DNA from: Hormiphora californensis
Taxonomy: Eukaryota; Ctenophora; Tentaculata; Cydippida; Pleurobrachiidae
Length of the DNA stretch: 64,000 nt
Direction of reading: 5' to 3'
NCBI GenBank assembly: GCA_020137815.1
Contig: CM035360.1
Span: 253,001 to 317,000, forward strand
Each line of letters begins with the position of its first letter. Position 1 is the first letter of the stretch. The position numbers and the translations under genes are program-made. This document shows, piece after piece, positions 10,991 to 23,100 of the stretch. The notes beneath the pieces are model-generated. The model made no database searches, was not told the origin of the DNA, and saw only the letters and a program-made list of their open reading frames with translations.

Positions 10991-12599
10991 AAAACAGAAA
11001 CACCTAAAACAGACTTAAACCTCTCTCTTGATGTTGAGAGAAACATTAAAAAGCTTAAAATAAATCAAAATAAACGTGCTGCTAAAATCAGTTGCTCATA
11101 TCACACAATCACATATGAGAATCAAATGACAATCAGAATAAATCAGAATAACTGGAACTAAACTAGAAACAGAGAAACTAAGGACAAGTCAGGAATCAAA
11201 CAGACTATGACTTCACACTAAAATGCTTTCAAAATTACTACATTGCTACAAAGATGACACGTAAATATACTTTGCTTTTCAACAAGCTAATAAGATAACA
11301 GGTATTTAATCTACAGAAAAGTCGTCAATAACACTTACTGGGGAACTGAGAGAACTAACCTTGTAAAATCAAAATCTTAATCATGATAAAATCAACATAC
11401 ACGTGCTCATGATGCACTTGCTAAAATCAAAATTCAGCTTCTTCATAATCAATAGCAAAGATAAACAAGCGTACAAAATAAGAATCAAATCAAGCTAACA
11501 GTAAGACTAAAGCCAAGAATACTTTAAAATACGACGAATAGAAAGAATCTAAACAAAGACATCAAAACTAAATCTAAATGCAAAACTAGAACTAAAGCTT
11601 TTCTAATTCTAACCAAAACTAAAATAAAAGTCAAACGTGTGCATCAAGCACATCCCGCCCCTCAGACAGCAATTATAGGGGGTTTGCCTGTATCAGCATG
11701 CTGCTAAAACGACTCTGTCGTGTCCAATTTCGCATATTACAGGTCTTCTGTTTGTGCGATTCGCAGTCCAATTCTAACTTCCTCTTCTTTCTTCATCACA
11801 ATCATAGCTCTTCTGTGCCGTACCGTCGCCAAGTGCCTCCTGTGCCATTACACATTGTTCAAATTATCCATTCTCTTTCCAAGGGGAGCCATTTTATTTC
11901 GATTTAAATAAATGGTTGGGCGGTTAAATTGCCACAAAACTCCAGAAAAGCCAGCTTTTAGGTTTCTTTGGGAAAACCGCTTTGATAAGCTGGTCTCAGC
12001 GATCTAGCCCATTGAGTGACCTTCATTCCAAGAGTTCCGCGTCACTCCCAACCAAACCGGTACTTGTAACTGGGACAGTGGGACCATTAATATAATTCTC
12101 AGAATTCAGACAATCTTCATCACAGCCGTGGTATAACCACTCATTAATGAGGCCTACATTTGAAAGTGGTCACAACTGGAATCTAATCCTGATTCTCTCA
12201 GTCTGAGGCAATCGCTCTTCTCAGGGGCGTCTTACTACCGCACCCTACAAGCATCAACCAGTACTTGCAACTGACTTTCAAACTCACGTTATTTTTATTA
12301 AGAAAACATATCCGTCTAGCATCCATAGCTTTATCCATTATCATTTCAATATCTGTCCCAGTCTGAGGCATTCGCTCCTCTCAGGAGCGTCTTACACTGC
12401 ACTCTACAAGCACGGCCCGTGCGCACGGCTTATTCAATATTCCACTGTCATAACATTCTCATTTCTTGATCCGCATCCCCATCAATAATCCCGTTTTCTC
12501 AAACACACCGTAAACAACGTCAGTAGGGCTGTGTATTCTCATCGCCTGGCACTTTTTCTTCTTCTTCTTCTGGAACTGCTTCTGTTGGCAAATCAATCG

Positions 12600-13885
12600 T
12601 CTGTAGGCATATTCTCACTGTAGGCAAGCACTCACTACAGGTGTCTTCTCACTGCAGGCATCTTCTACTGCAGGCACGGCGTTTCATCGCTTGGAAATTC
12701 TCACTGCAGGCATCTTCCACTGCTTCTCCTCACTGTAGGCAAACACTCACTACAGGTATTTTCTCACTGCAGGCATGTCCCACTGCAGGCTTCTCCGTAT
12801 ATCGGAGGGTTAGATATTGGACTGCTGTGTCCATGGGAACCATCGTCTCCTTGACATACCCCAGAACCAAGGTCAAAACTAAATGCAAATCAAAAACTAA
12901 ACTAAACCTAATCTAAGAAAATCAATTACGCAGAGAAAAATCTAAATCTCCATTAGGGAAAGAAGCAAGTAACATACTAAATCAAAAGCACGTTACTGAG
13001 TAGTACTCCTACTATCAAAGAGGGTACACATAACCATGATCTGATAGCATGTTATGTACATGTCACGGTTTTACTGCTTCCTCAGGCCCATATCATCCAA
13101 CGTTTGCATATCCAACGTGGGCATGTAAAAATAATATCCTCTTCTCGGCTTTCTGCAAACAAACCTCGGTTTGTGGCTCAAGCATCAAAATCCTACCAGA
13201 ACTCCTGTCTGAGTCTCCTTCTGCATACAAGTATTAACTTGTGGCTCAGGTATTGACATCCTGTCAAGACTCCCAGTGGGGATATCCGAGTCTTCCCAGC
13301 AGTGTCAAAACATTTTCCCATTCTGCTTACAAACAACTGTTTGTGGCTCAGGTTGTGACGTACTGCTTTAGTAAAATCTTTCCCATTCTGCATACAAACA
13401 TAGGTTTGTGGCTCAGGCAGAAGATTCTTCACCAGACTGCAGTTGTTCCCCTTATAAACATCAATTCCTCAGTGACCTCCAACGTTTTCCATATTCAACG
13501 TGGGCAAGAATAACTGTCACTATTGCTATCCAATATTCCAATATCCAACTTCTCAACACCCTAACCGCGGTGGAGTATTTAAACCATTTAATTTTCAACG
13601 CTTAGGCAACGCCTAGCAAAATATTCCAACATCCCATTCCAGTTCGACAAGGTACGATCAGCAGCTCGGGGCGATCTTATTCTGCCCTGCAAGTGTTCCT
13701 CCAATACACTGCAACAATCCATTGCCCAGCTCTCGGGTGCTTCTTGATGTTGTACTCCGTGACAGTACAAGATGGGTTAATGGCCCAGGTCCTCCTATCC
13801 TGGTTACAGCACCATTTGTGCGTGACATCCTGGTCACAGCACCATTTGTGAGTGGATCCTGGTCACAGCACCATTTGTGGGTGTC
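12600..13885. repeat. three short tandem-repeat clusters
   Basis: 12605-12795: loosely repeated TCTCACTGCAGGCATCTTC-like units. 13140-13430: about four copies of a ~75-bp unit containing CTGCATACAAACA and TTTGTGGCTCAGG. 13795-13885: three copies of a ~31-bp unit containing CTGGTCACAGCACCATTTGT. A separate pair at 12205-12260 and 12358-12415 shares CAGTCTGAGGCA and CTCAGGAGCGTCTTAC. No coding evidence. Confidence 0.7.
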
Positions 13886-14579
13886 TCTCTGTGTCTTCGA
13901 GCCTATCTGTAACCTTGACCTTCTCCCGTGGTCCCAGGCTCACACAGCACACTACACAATATATCCCGTGTCACTGCACCTCATGTGTGTTACACCCAAC
14001 ACCACATGTCAACTCAAGTCAAGGCTGTATTGGCTGTATCGTATAGTCATATCCTCCAAGTCCTAACCGGTATTCCCATAGTGGCAGAACAAAGTTCTAA
14101 ACAAGTTGACTGTTTTGTGGGTAAAGATAAAAGAAGGTAATAGAACAGATCAACTTCCTCACGTCACACTATCACTTGCACAACCAGATATTCAGTACAA
14201 GGGGGAAGATACCGGGAGAGCCAGCTCTGACCATGAACTCCATATGGCGCTCCAGAGTGCTCTAACAATCACAGTTAACTCACAGCTTAAATACTCAACC
14301 ACAATGGCTTTCGCATTCAGACTCCGAGGTACTGCAAGCCCGATAACCACCAACTTGCACCAAACATGCTGACATCTCACACCTCGCTATCACTATCACA
14401 ATCATACAAATGCAACTCACAATCTCATGCACTGAATAATAAACAAACGGACAAACATACTCGTACCGCAACAATCACACAGTTCACACATTCACTCACA
14501 ATGCAATCACACATGACACACTAGGACTGACATACTCAGGTCCTACAACGTCACGGGGTGACGTCATTGCGACAAAAAG

Positions 14580-15725
14580 ACTTACATTTTTCAAACGCTT
14601 CTAAGACCCTGAAAACGGCTCTAAATCAAAAAACTAACGCAATAGTGCGGAAAGAGAATCGTTTGAACTTCATTTTACATGATAGCGATTTCCCGTAACT
14701 CAATGTTTAAGGGTCGTAAATCGCGTCGGGAAAGTTAAAAATGCCAAAAATACGATATTTTTCACCGTAGCCACCCAAAATCTTATCCAATCGATATGAA
14801 ACTTGGTCGTTATGTGAATTTTAATGTCCTTTGGCCAGGGGTTCCCGGAAGACGGATTGGCAAGATGAGAACTGGCCGGAGTTCTTATAATTCACGAATT
14901 TGGAATTTTTCGTAGACTTTTTTTGGCGACATAAAACGCGAGGAAATTTTCAATGAATTTTAAAATTTTACACTGCGCGCGTAGTTTTAGGTTCAGCGCG
15001 CGGCGTAAAAAAGCAGCGCTTTTTTTGGGACAATTCGCGCGTTACAGTAAATGATCATTTTCCAGGTCACGGGTTCCCAGCAAACGGGTACTCTAGTCCA
15101 TATAATAATTTCCAAAATGTTAGTCCGATAATTGTTTTCTCCCTACTCCTCCTACAGTTTTTGAGCTAGACCCCTGAAAATTTGTACACTGGTACTTTGG
15201 ACCAAGGCGGGTGTAAGTACGGGCTCAGATTTTTGATCCGATCTTTACATTTTTCAAACGCTTCTAAGACCCTGAAAACGGCTCTAAATCAAAAAACTAA
15301 CGCAATAGTGGGGAAAGAGAATCGTTTGAACTTCATTTTACCTGATAGCGATTTCCCGTAACTCAATGTTTAAGGGTCGTAAATCGCGTCGGGAAAGTTA
15401 AAAATGCCAAAAATGCGATATTTTTCACCGTAGCCACCCAAAATCTTATCCAATCGATATGAAACTTGGTCGGTATGTGAATTTTAATGTCCTTTGGCCA
15501 GGGGTTCCCGGAAAACGGATTGGCAAGATGAGAACTGACCGGAGTCGGGAGTTCTTATAATTCACGAATTTGGAATTTTTCGTCGACTTTTTTTTGCGAC
15601 ATAAAACGCGAGGAAATTTTCAATGAATTTTAAAATTTTACACTGCGCGCGTAATTTTAGGTTCTGCGCGGCGTAAAAAAGCAGCGCTTTTTTGGGAAAA
15701 TTCGCGCGTTACAGTAAATGATTTA
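14580..15725. repeat. tandem direct duplication of a ~475-bp repeat
   Basis: 14583-15055 and 15245-15722 are nearly identical in direct orientation (start CTTACATTTTTCAAACGC or similar, end GCGCGTTACAGTAAATGA), separated by ~190 bp of other sequence. Related, more diverged copies form the arms of the 2.1-3.8 kb element. Confidence 0.8.
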
Positions 15726-15845
15726 CCCGCCTCGCTGTTTTTCAAAAACCCAATGTGTATGATAGTAGGAGCGGTTAGATCACCACGTGGTTAAAGTCGC
15801 GTGCCACCCCTTTTTGCGCATTGTCATAGCTCGGGTACTCTAGTA

Positions 15846-17570
15846 ACACGAACATTCAAAACACGAGTCACGAACATAACAGTTGCTAGAACATCAGTTT
15901 GGACCTTGGAGGTTTTCCGGGTTCCTTATCAACCCCTTAACAGTTTGAAACACATCACAGGGACGGCGCTCGTGTTGACATGTTCCTGGTCTGTCAGCTC
16001 TCACACCGGGCCTTCGGCCCGGTGTGAGCTTACGCGAGCGCAAGTGCCGATAGACAGACTGCGTAGCATGGCAACGCTCGTGGGTTTCTGGGTGTCCACG
16101 GACACCCAGGCCAAAAGGATGATGAAAAAAAACGAGAAATGGGGGAAAGATCGCCAAAACCGAGCAAAACTGCGAAATTTCGGATTTCCGCGTTGGTTTT
16201 CCGGCGCGGAACTCTGCCGGAAACATGGCCAGGTTCACTGCGCGCATCTGTAACGCGCGGCAGAGCATAAATAGAGTTTTTTTTTCGCGCGTCACAGTAC
16301 AGTTCGACATGACCAAGGCACGGCGCGGATTGAAAAGCGCTGCCTTATCCCGCGCTGCGCGTGGCACAGCAACGTTTGCCAACGGCGCGGATGATTTTTT
16401 TTCTGGTGAAAAATTTCTCGTGATCAAGTTGAAAAGCGCGGCCAGCGTGAAAATCGGAAAACGTTAAAGTCGGATTTTTTGAAACTGTCACCCCCCTGAA
16501 ATAACAAAATTTGTCATATCTCCGGTTCCTGATAAGATAGAGACTTGAAATTTGGAGGTTCGGAAGAACTTAGCAAGATCTTCGTAACCTCCAAATTTCA
16601 AGTCTCTATCTCATCAGGAACCAGACTTATGGTCATTTAAAGAAATTTGAAAACTCTAAAAAACGACAGTTATTTAAAATCAGACTATAAAATCTGGGTG
16701 CCTTTCATTGCTAACAATTCGTAGTTTTAGCGTGCGCGACGGGTTAGGGCTATCGATTCTCTAACAGATACCGTTTAGTTTTCTCAAATTGGCCATGTGG
16801 TTGCGTGGCTATAGCCGTTTGAAAAAAGTCGGTCTAAGTGTACTCTTTTGGTAGCGCGCATCTGTAAACAGGCTGCAAGGCACCCAGATTATAATCGCGC
16901 CCGTGAAAATCTTGGTGTTTCGTGAGTGCTGACAAAACTCAAAAGTTTTATTAGGGTTAGGGCTAAAGTAGGGTTAGGGACTAGGGTTAGGGTTGGGTTG
17001 GGGTTAGGCCTTGACATTTCCTACCAGATAAACTTTGAATTAGCCAAAACGGTTGAGTGGTTTGGCGGTTAGAGTCATTTTAGTGAATCAACTTTTTTGG
17101 CAGCACGCGCCTGTAAATAGGCCACGAAACACCCAGATCGTAACGGCGCCCGAAAAGCGCTGCCTTATCCCTTGAAAATCTCTGCCATATCCCGCGTTTG
17201 CCAACCTTATCCCGGGCAGCATTTGCCAAGTGATCAAGAAACTTTCGGCCAACGTTCAAATAAAAAGCGCTGCTTTATCCCCAGCAGCGTTTGCCAACGT
17301 TAAAGTCTGGGTGTTTGGGGTGTCAGCACTCACGGTTTTTTAGGGCTAGGGCTAAAGTAGGGTTAGGGCTTGGGTTTTGGTTGGAATTAGGGCTTGACAT
17401 TTCCAATTGAATAAACTTTAAAATAGCCAAAACGGTTGGGTGGTTTGCAAAAAAATTAGAGCCGTTTTGTTTTAGTGCAGGGTACTATTTTGGCAGCACG
17501 CACCTGTAAACAGGCCACCAAACACCCAGATCGTAACGGCGCCCGAAAAGCGCGGCCAGCGTGAAAATCT
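15846..17570. repeat. dispersed repeat family R, copy 2, with TTAGGG-like words
   Basis: Direct repeat of 9067-10370. Carries an extra segment with GAAAAGCGCTGCCTTATCCC. A short palindromic insert (about 16540-16620, TTCAAGTCTCTATCTCAT type) lies in the middle. From 16740 to 17400 there are clusters of GTTAGGG/GGGTTAGGG words, degenerate rather than a clean telomere array. Confidence 0.65.
16000..16028. other. perfect 13-bp hairpin, loop TTC
   Basis: Same stem as 9221-9249 with the loop in opposite orientation, while flanking sequence on both sides stays in the same orientation. Confidence 0.9.
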
Positions 17571-17702
17571 GGCCAGCGTTAAACCCAGTTTTAGTCTCTA
17601 ATCTTTCTAATGTTTTAGTCTCTCTAACTTATCGTTTCCAGCAGCCGATGATAATATGGTCTGAAGAATAAACAAGGACACGGAACACGGGAAGTAGGGA
17701 CA

Positions 17703-19325
17703 ATGGAAGATAGTATGTTTAGTATTCTCGGGGAGTCGCTGATTGCCGAGAGCTCCGAGGCAGTCTCGCATTGCTCCAACTCCTCGCAACCCTTTACCCC
17801 GAATATTGATGATAACGATCATTGGATGAGGTCGGTGTCACAACAAACTGACTCCCCCGGCGGAACACCTCCCATGATGGTTGACAGGAATAACTTTGAA
17901 GATCTAAGTACATTGAATTACAATTGCCGATGTGCTTGTCATCTCTTCAGAAATGGCCAAGTTTCCGATGAAACACCCTGTTCAGGTTCGGCGGCTACTT
18001 ACAATATATACTTGTCACTCGAACTTGTTAATTAGATTCTTTTTGTAAAATATTTTAACCCATTATATATATATTCGATGCATGCCCTTAGTTAACCATA
18101 GCAACCCCCATAGCAACCCCTATTTTCAGTTTGTTGTCTGGAGAATTCTAACTTCACTAGCTCCGTCTCAGAAATGGTATCCCGTCCCTCACCCCGCAAT
18201 AGTCGACACTGCTCAAACGGTGAGTTTTAAAGCTACTCAGTGAGCAGTGCTCACTATAATTGCAGCTATCACTGAATATATTCACATACCCCTCAAACGG
18301 TGAGTCTAACTCAATATACTACTCACTATAATTGCAGCTACTATAATCACTGAATTCACATTTCATTGTCAGAACATTTCACTTTGCAGATTTTAATGTA
18401 GTGCCGCTCATTTGACATTTTATTTTGTCCATGTTGAATGAATCCAGGACCAAATCAAATCAAATTAGTCTGTATTGAGTATTGCACAGCTATATGCAGC
18501 AATTGTAATCACACACTGGGATCTGCAGAACTGTAGACCTGTGGGAGATGACACACACACACACACACTGATGACACGCACACACACATCTGCAGAACTG
18601 TAGCCTGTGTGGGATGGATGACCTAGGAAATTCTCTTGCTTTCTTCAAACAAGGCACATTATATTTTCTCACAGTATTTCCCTTTGTCAGCAGGCAGCAG
18701 TAGTCACAAAATAACGACCCCACCGAATTCAATCGTCTCGGAAAATCTGTCAGATGAGGTGAGAGAGATTGTTATATTAACTAGAGAGAGATTGTTATAT
18801 TAACTAGAGAGAGATTGTTACTATAACTAGAAAGAGATTGTTATATTAACTAGTGAGAGATATTGGTACATTAACTAGGGAGAGAGAGGGAGACTTTTTC
18901 TTTAACCCCATTTTATTGTCAGGTGATAGTATTGTCTCATAGTGGTACACCACCCTACCCACCACCGCACCTTCTTTAACCCCATTTTATTGTCAGGTGA
19001 TAGTATTGTCTCATAGTGGTACACCACCCTACCCACCACCACACCTTCTTTAACCCCATTTTATTGTCAGGTAATAGTATTGTCTCATAGTGGTACACCA
19101 CCCTACCCACCACCACACCTTGCCTTCTTTAACCCCATTTTATTGTCAGGTGATAGTATTGTCTCATAGTGGTACACCACCCTACCCACCACCACACCTT
19201 CTTTAACCCCATTTAATTGTCAGGTAATAGTATTGTCTCATAGTGGTACACCACCCTACCCACCACCACACCTTGCCCAATGGCACGCCCGGGGTCAGGA
19301 TTGGAGAGAGATTGTTATATTAACT

Positions 19326-19399
<74 letters not shown>

Positions 19400-19918
19400 C
19401 TTCTTTAACCCCATTTTATTGTCAGGTGATAGTATTGTCTCATAGTGGTACACCACCCTACCCACCACCACACCTTCTTTAACCCCATTTTATTGTCAGG
19501 TGATAGTATTGTCTCATAGTGGTACACCACCCTACCCACCACCACACCTTCTTTAACCCCATTTTATTGTCAGGTGATAGTATTGTCTCATAGTGGTACA
19601 CCACCCTACCCACCACCACACCTTCTTTAACCCCATTTTATTGTCAGGTGATAGTATTGTCTCATAGTGGTACACCACCCTACCCACCACCACACCTTCT
19701 TTAACCCCATTTTATTGTCAGGTGATAGTATTGTCTCATAGTGGTACACCACCCTACCCACCACCACACCTTCTTTAACCCCATTTTATTGTCAGGTGAT
19801 AGTATTGTCTCATAGTGGTACACCACCCTACCCACCACCGCACCTTGCCCAATGGCATGCCCGGGGTCAGGATTGGATTTGGGATTGGAGTAGCAGACCA
19901 GAAGCCTACCCTCCTAAG
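17703..19918 (+). CDS. BNIP3/NIX-like mitophagy receptor, partial (two exon parts)
   Basis: The exon at 19796-19918 (acceptor TTTTATTGTCAG, donor GTAAGATG) encodes 41 residues ending in GQDWIWDWSSRPEAYPPK. The DWIWDWSSRPE core is the hallmark of BNIP3/BNIP3L just before their C-terminal BH3-like and membrane region. Upstream, an ATG at 17703 opens 110 codons (stop after 18032) whose start fits the BNIP3 N-terminus: a LIR-like motif preceded by acidic residues (EDSMFSIL, F6..L9) and a serine-rich VSHCSNSSQPFTP resembling the SHC segment of BNIP3. Donor choice in this exon is unresolved; GAG|GTCGGT near residue 43 is one candidate. BNIP3 proteins sit in the outer mitochondrial membrane and recruit LC3/GABARAP through the LIR. 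The transmembrane exon is not visible; it may lie in the unreliable 24.8-27.5 kb sequence or beyond. Confidence 0.65.
18190..18890. repeat. intronic short repeats
   Basis: 18200-18370: two copies of CTCAAACGGTGAG plus CACTATAATTGCAGCTA. 18540-18600: CA-rich microsatellite between two CTGCAGAACTGTAG words. 18760-18885: about five copies of a ~26-bp unit, GAGAGATTGTTATATTAACT. Confidence 0.75.
18898..19860 (+). repeat. 74-bp minisatellite made of the BNIP3-like 3' splice site and exon start
   Basis: Eleven copies, with exon-start positions 18923, 18997, 19071, 19150, 19224, 19426, 19500, 19574, 19648, 19722 and 19796. Each unit is 25 nt of intron end (TTCTTTAACC...TTGTCAG) plus 49 nt of exon start (GTGATAGTATTG ... 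CACCACACC). The fifth copy runs further into exon sequence, up to GGTCAGGATTGG, and then enters a (GA)n tract (19320-19397). Only the last copy continues into the full exon and its donor. Confidence 0.9.
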
Positions 19919-20154
19919 GTAAGATGATGATTCCTAGGGGGTGGCAATATGGAATTGTTTGCCTAGCTCGACCCTCTTTTCGCGAGTCTAACCATGGGAA
20001 ATCAGTGTCCCTCATCTGTATAGTACAATTATAAATACAGGCTACACTGCTAGCCCTGTTGGGGGATCGAGAGTGTAGTAGCCCTGTATCATGGGGGGGG
20101 AGTGTAGCCTGTCAATAAAGTTTGTGTTGTTTTGGCTTGCACAAAATCCTGGCA
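19919..20154. other. intron or 3' flank after the BNIP3-like exon
   Basis: Contains an AATAAA at about 20114 followed by a GT-rich stretch (TTTGTGTTG), a possible polyadenylation signal. That would be odd before the membrane exon, so it may serve an alternative short transcript or be chance. Confidence 0.3.
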
Positions 20155-23100
20155 GTCACCTGTAAACATCACACATGAAGACACACACTAGTAAACAGCA
20201 CACATGAAGACACACACTAGTAAACAGTGCACACATGAAGACACACACTAGTAGACATCACACATGAAGACACACACTAGTAGACATCACACATGAAGAC
20301 ACACACTAGTAAACATCACACATGAAGACACACACTAGTAGACATCACACATGAAGACACACACTAGTAAACATCACACATGAAGACACACACTAGTAAA
20401 CAGTGCACATGAAGACACACACTAGTAAACATCACACATGAAGACACACACTAGTAAACATCACACATGAAGACACACACTAGTAAACATCACACATGAA
20501 GACACACACTAGTAGACATCACACATGAAGACACACACTAGTAGACATCACACATGAAGACACACACTAGTAAACATCACACATGAAGACACACACTAGT
20601 AGACATCACACATGAAGACACACACTAGTAAACATCACACATGAAGACACACACTAGTAAACATCACACATGAAGACACACACTAGTAAACATCACACAT
20701 GAAGACACACACTAGTAGACATCACACATGAAGACACACACTAGTAAACAGTGCACATGAAGACACACACTAGTAGACATCACACATGAAGACACACACT
20801 AGTAAACATCACACATGAAGACACACACTAGTAGACATCACACATGAAGACACACACTAGTAGACATCACACATGAAGACACACACTAGTAGACATCACA
20901 CATGAAGACACACACTAGTAGACATCACACATGAAGACACACACTAGTAAACATCACACATGAAGACACACACTAGTAGACATCACACATGAAGACACAC
21001 ACTAGTAGACAGTGCACATGAAGACACACACTAGTAGACAGTACACATGAAGACACACACTAGTAGACATCACACATGAAGACACACACTAGTAAACATC
21101 ACACATGAAGACACACACTAGTAGACAGTGCACATGAAGACACACACTAGTAAACATCACACATGAAGACACACACTAGTAAACATCACATATGAAGACA
21201 CACACTAGTAGACAGTGCACATGAAGACACACAAAAGTAGACAGTGCACATGAAGACACACACTAGTAAACAGTGCACACATGAAGACACACACTAGTAG
21301 ACATCACACATGAAGACACACACTAGTAAACATCACACATGAAGACACACACTAGTAAACATCACACATGAAGACACACACTAGTAGACATCACACATGA
21401 AGACACACACTAGTAAACATCACACATGAAGACACACACTAGTAAACATCACACATGAAGACACACACTAGTAGACAGTACACATGAAGACACACACTAG
21501 TAGACATCACACATGAAGACACACACTAGTAAACATCACACATGAAGACACACACTAGTAAACATCACATATGAAGACACACACTAGTAGACAGTGCACA
21601 TGAAGACACACAAAAGTAGACAGTGCACATGAAGACACACACTAGTAGACAGTGCACACATGAAGACACACACTAGTAGACAGTGCACACATGAAGACAC
21701 ACACTAGTAAACATCACACATGAAGACACACACTAGTAAACATCACACATGAAGACACACACTAGTAAACATCACACATGAAGACACACACTAGTAAACA
21801 TCACACATGAAGACACACACTAGTAGACATCACACATGAAGACACACACTAGTAAACATCACACATGAAGACACACACTAGTAGACAGTGCACATGAAGA
21901 CACACACTAGTAAACATCACACATGAAGACACACACTAGTAGACAGTGCACACATGAAGACACACACTAGTAAACATCACACATGAAGACACACACTAGT
22001 AGACAGTGCACATGAAGACACACACTAGTAAACATCACACATGAAGACACACACTAGTAGACAGTGCACATGAAGACACACACTAGTAGACAGTGCACAT
22101 GAAGACACACACTAGTAAACATCACACATGAAGACACACACTAGTAGACATCACACATGAAGACACACACTAGTAAACATCACACATGAAGACACACACT
22201 AGTAAACATCACACATGAAGACACACACTAGTAAACATCACACATGAAGACACACACTAGTAAACATCACACATGAAGACACACACTAGTAAACATCACA
22301 CATGAAGACACACACTAGTAAACATCACACATGAAGACACACACTAGTAAACATCACACATGAAGACACACACTAGTAGACATCACACATGAAGACACAC
22401 ACTAGTAGACATCACACATGAAGACACACACTAGTAGACAGTGCACATGAAGACACACACTAGTAGACATCACACATGAAGACACACACTAGTAAACATC
22501 ACACATGAAGACACACACTAGTAAACATCACACATGAAGACACACACTAGTAGACAGTGCACACATGAAGACACACACTAGTAAACATCACACATGAAGA
22601 CACACACTAGTAAACATCACACATGAAGACACACACTAGTAGACATCACACATGAAGACACACACTAGTAAACAGTGCACACATGAAGACACACACTAGT
22701 AGACAGTGCACACATGAAGACACACACTAGTAAACATCACACATGAAGACACACACTAGTAAACATCACACATGAAGACACACACTAGTAAACAGTGCAC
22801 ATGAAGACACACACTAGTAGACATCACACATGAAGACACACACTAGTAGACATCACACATGAAGACACACACTAGTAAACAGTGCACACATGAAGACACA
22901 CACTAGTAAACATCACACATGAAGACACACACTAGTAGACAGTGCACATGAAGACACACACTAGTAAACATCACACATGAAGACACACACTAGTAAACAT
23001 CACACATGAAGACACACACTAGTAGACATCACACATGAAGACACACACTAGTAGACATCACACATGAAGACACACACTAGTAAACATCACACATGAAGAC

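Larger units (their letters stand above)
10379..14547. mobile_element. candidate large non-coding retrotransposon-like insertion (LARD-like)
   Basis: The block interrupts repeat sequence that resumes after 14547. Both ends carry the same terminal segment in direct orientation: ATGACACACTAGGA ... CATACTCAGGTCCTACA at 10399-10427 and 14512-14546, with weaker similarity reaching further upstream in both. Direct terminal repeats and 4.1 kb of interior without RT, integrase or transposase motifs fit a large non-autonomous LTR-type derivative. The interior is AT-rich with several minisatellites. Terminal repeat limits, primer-binding site and target duplication are not clear, so the class is tentative. 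Confidence 0.4.

Noticed and set aside
16740-17400. Interstitial telomere or chromosome end
   Set aside because: The TTAGGG words are degenerate, scattered and located at the same position in both copies of a dispersed repeat.
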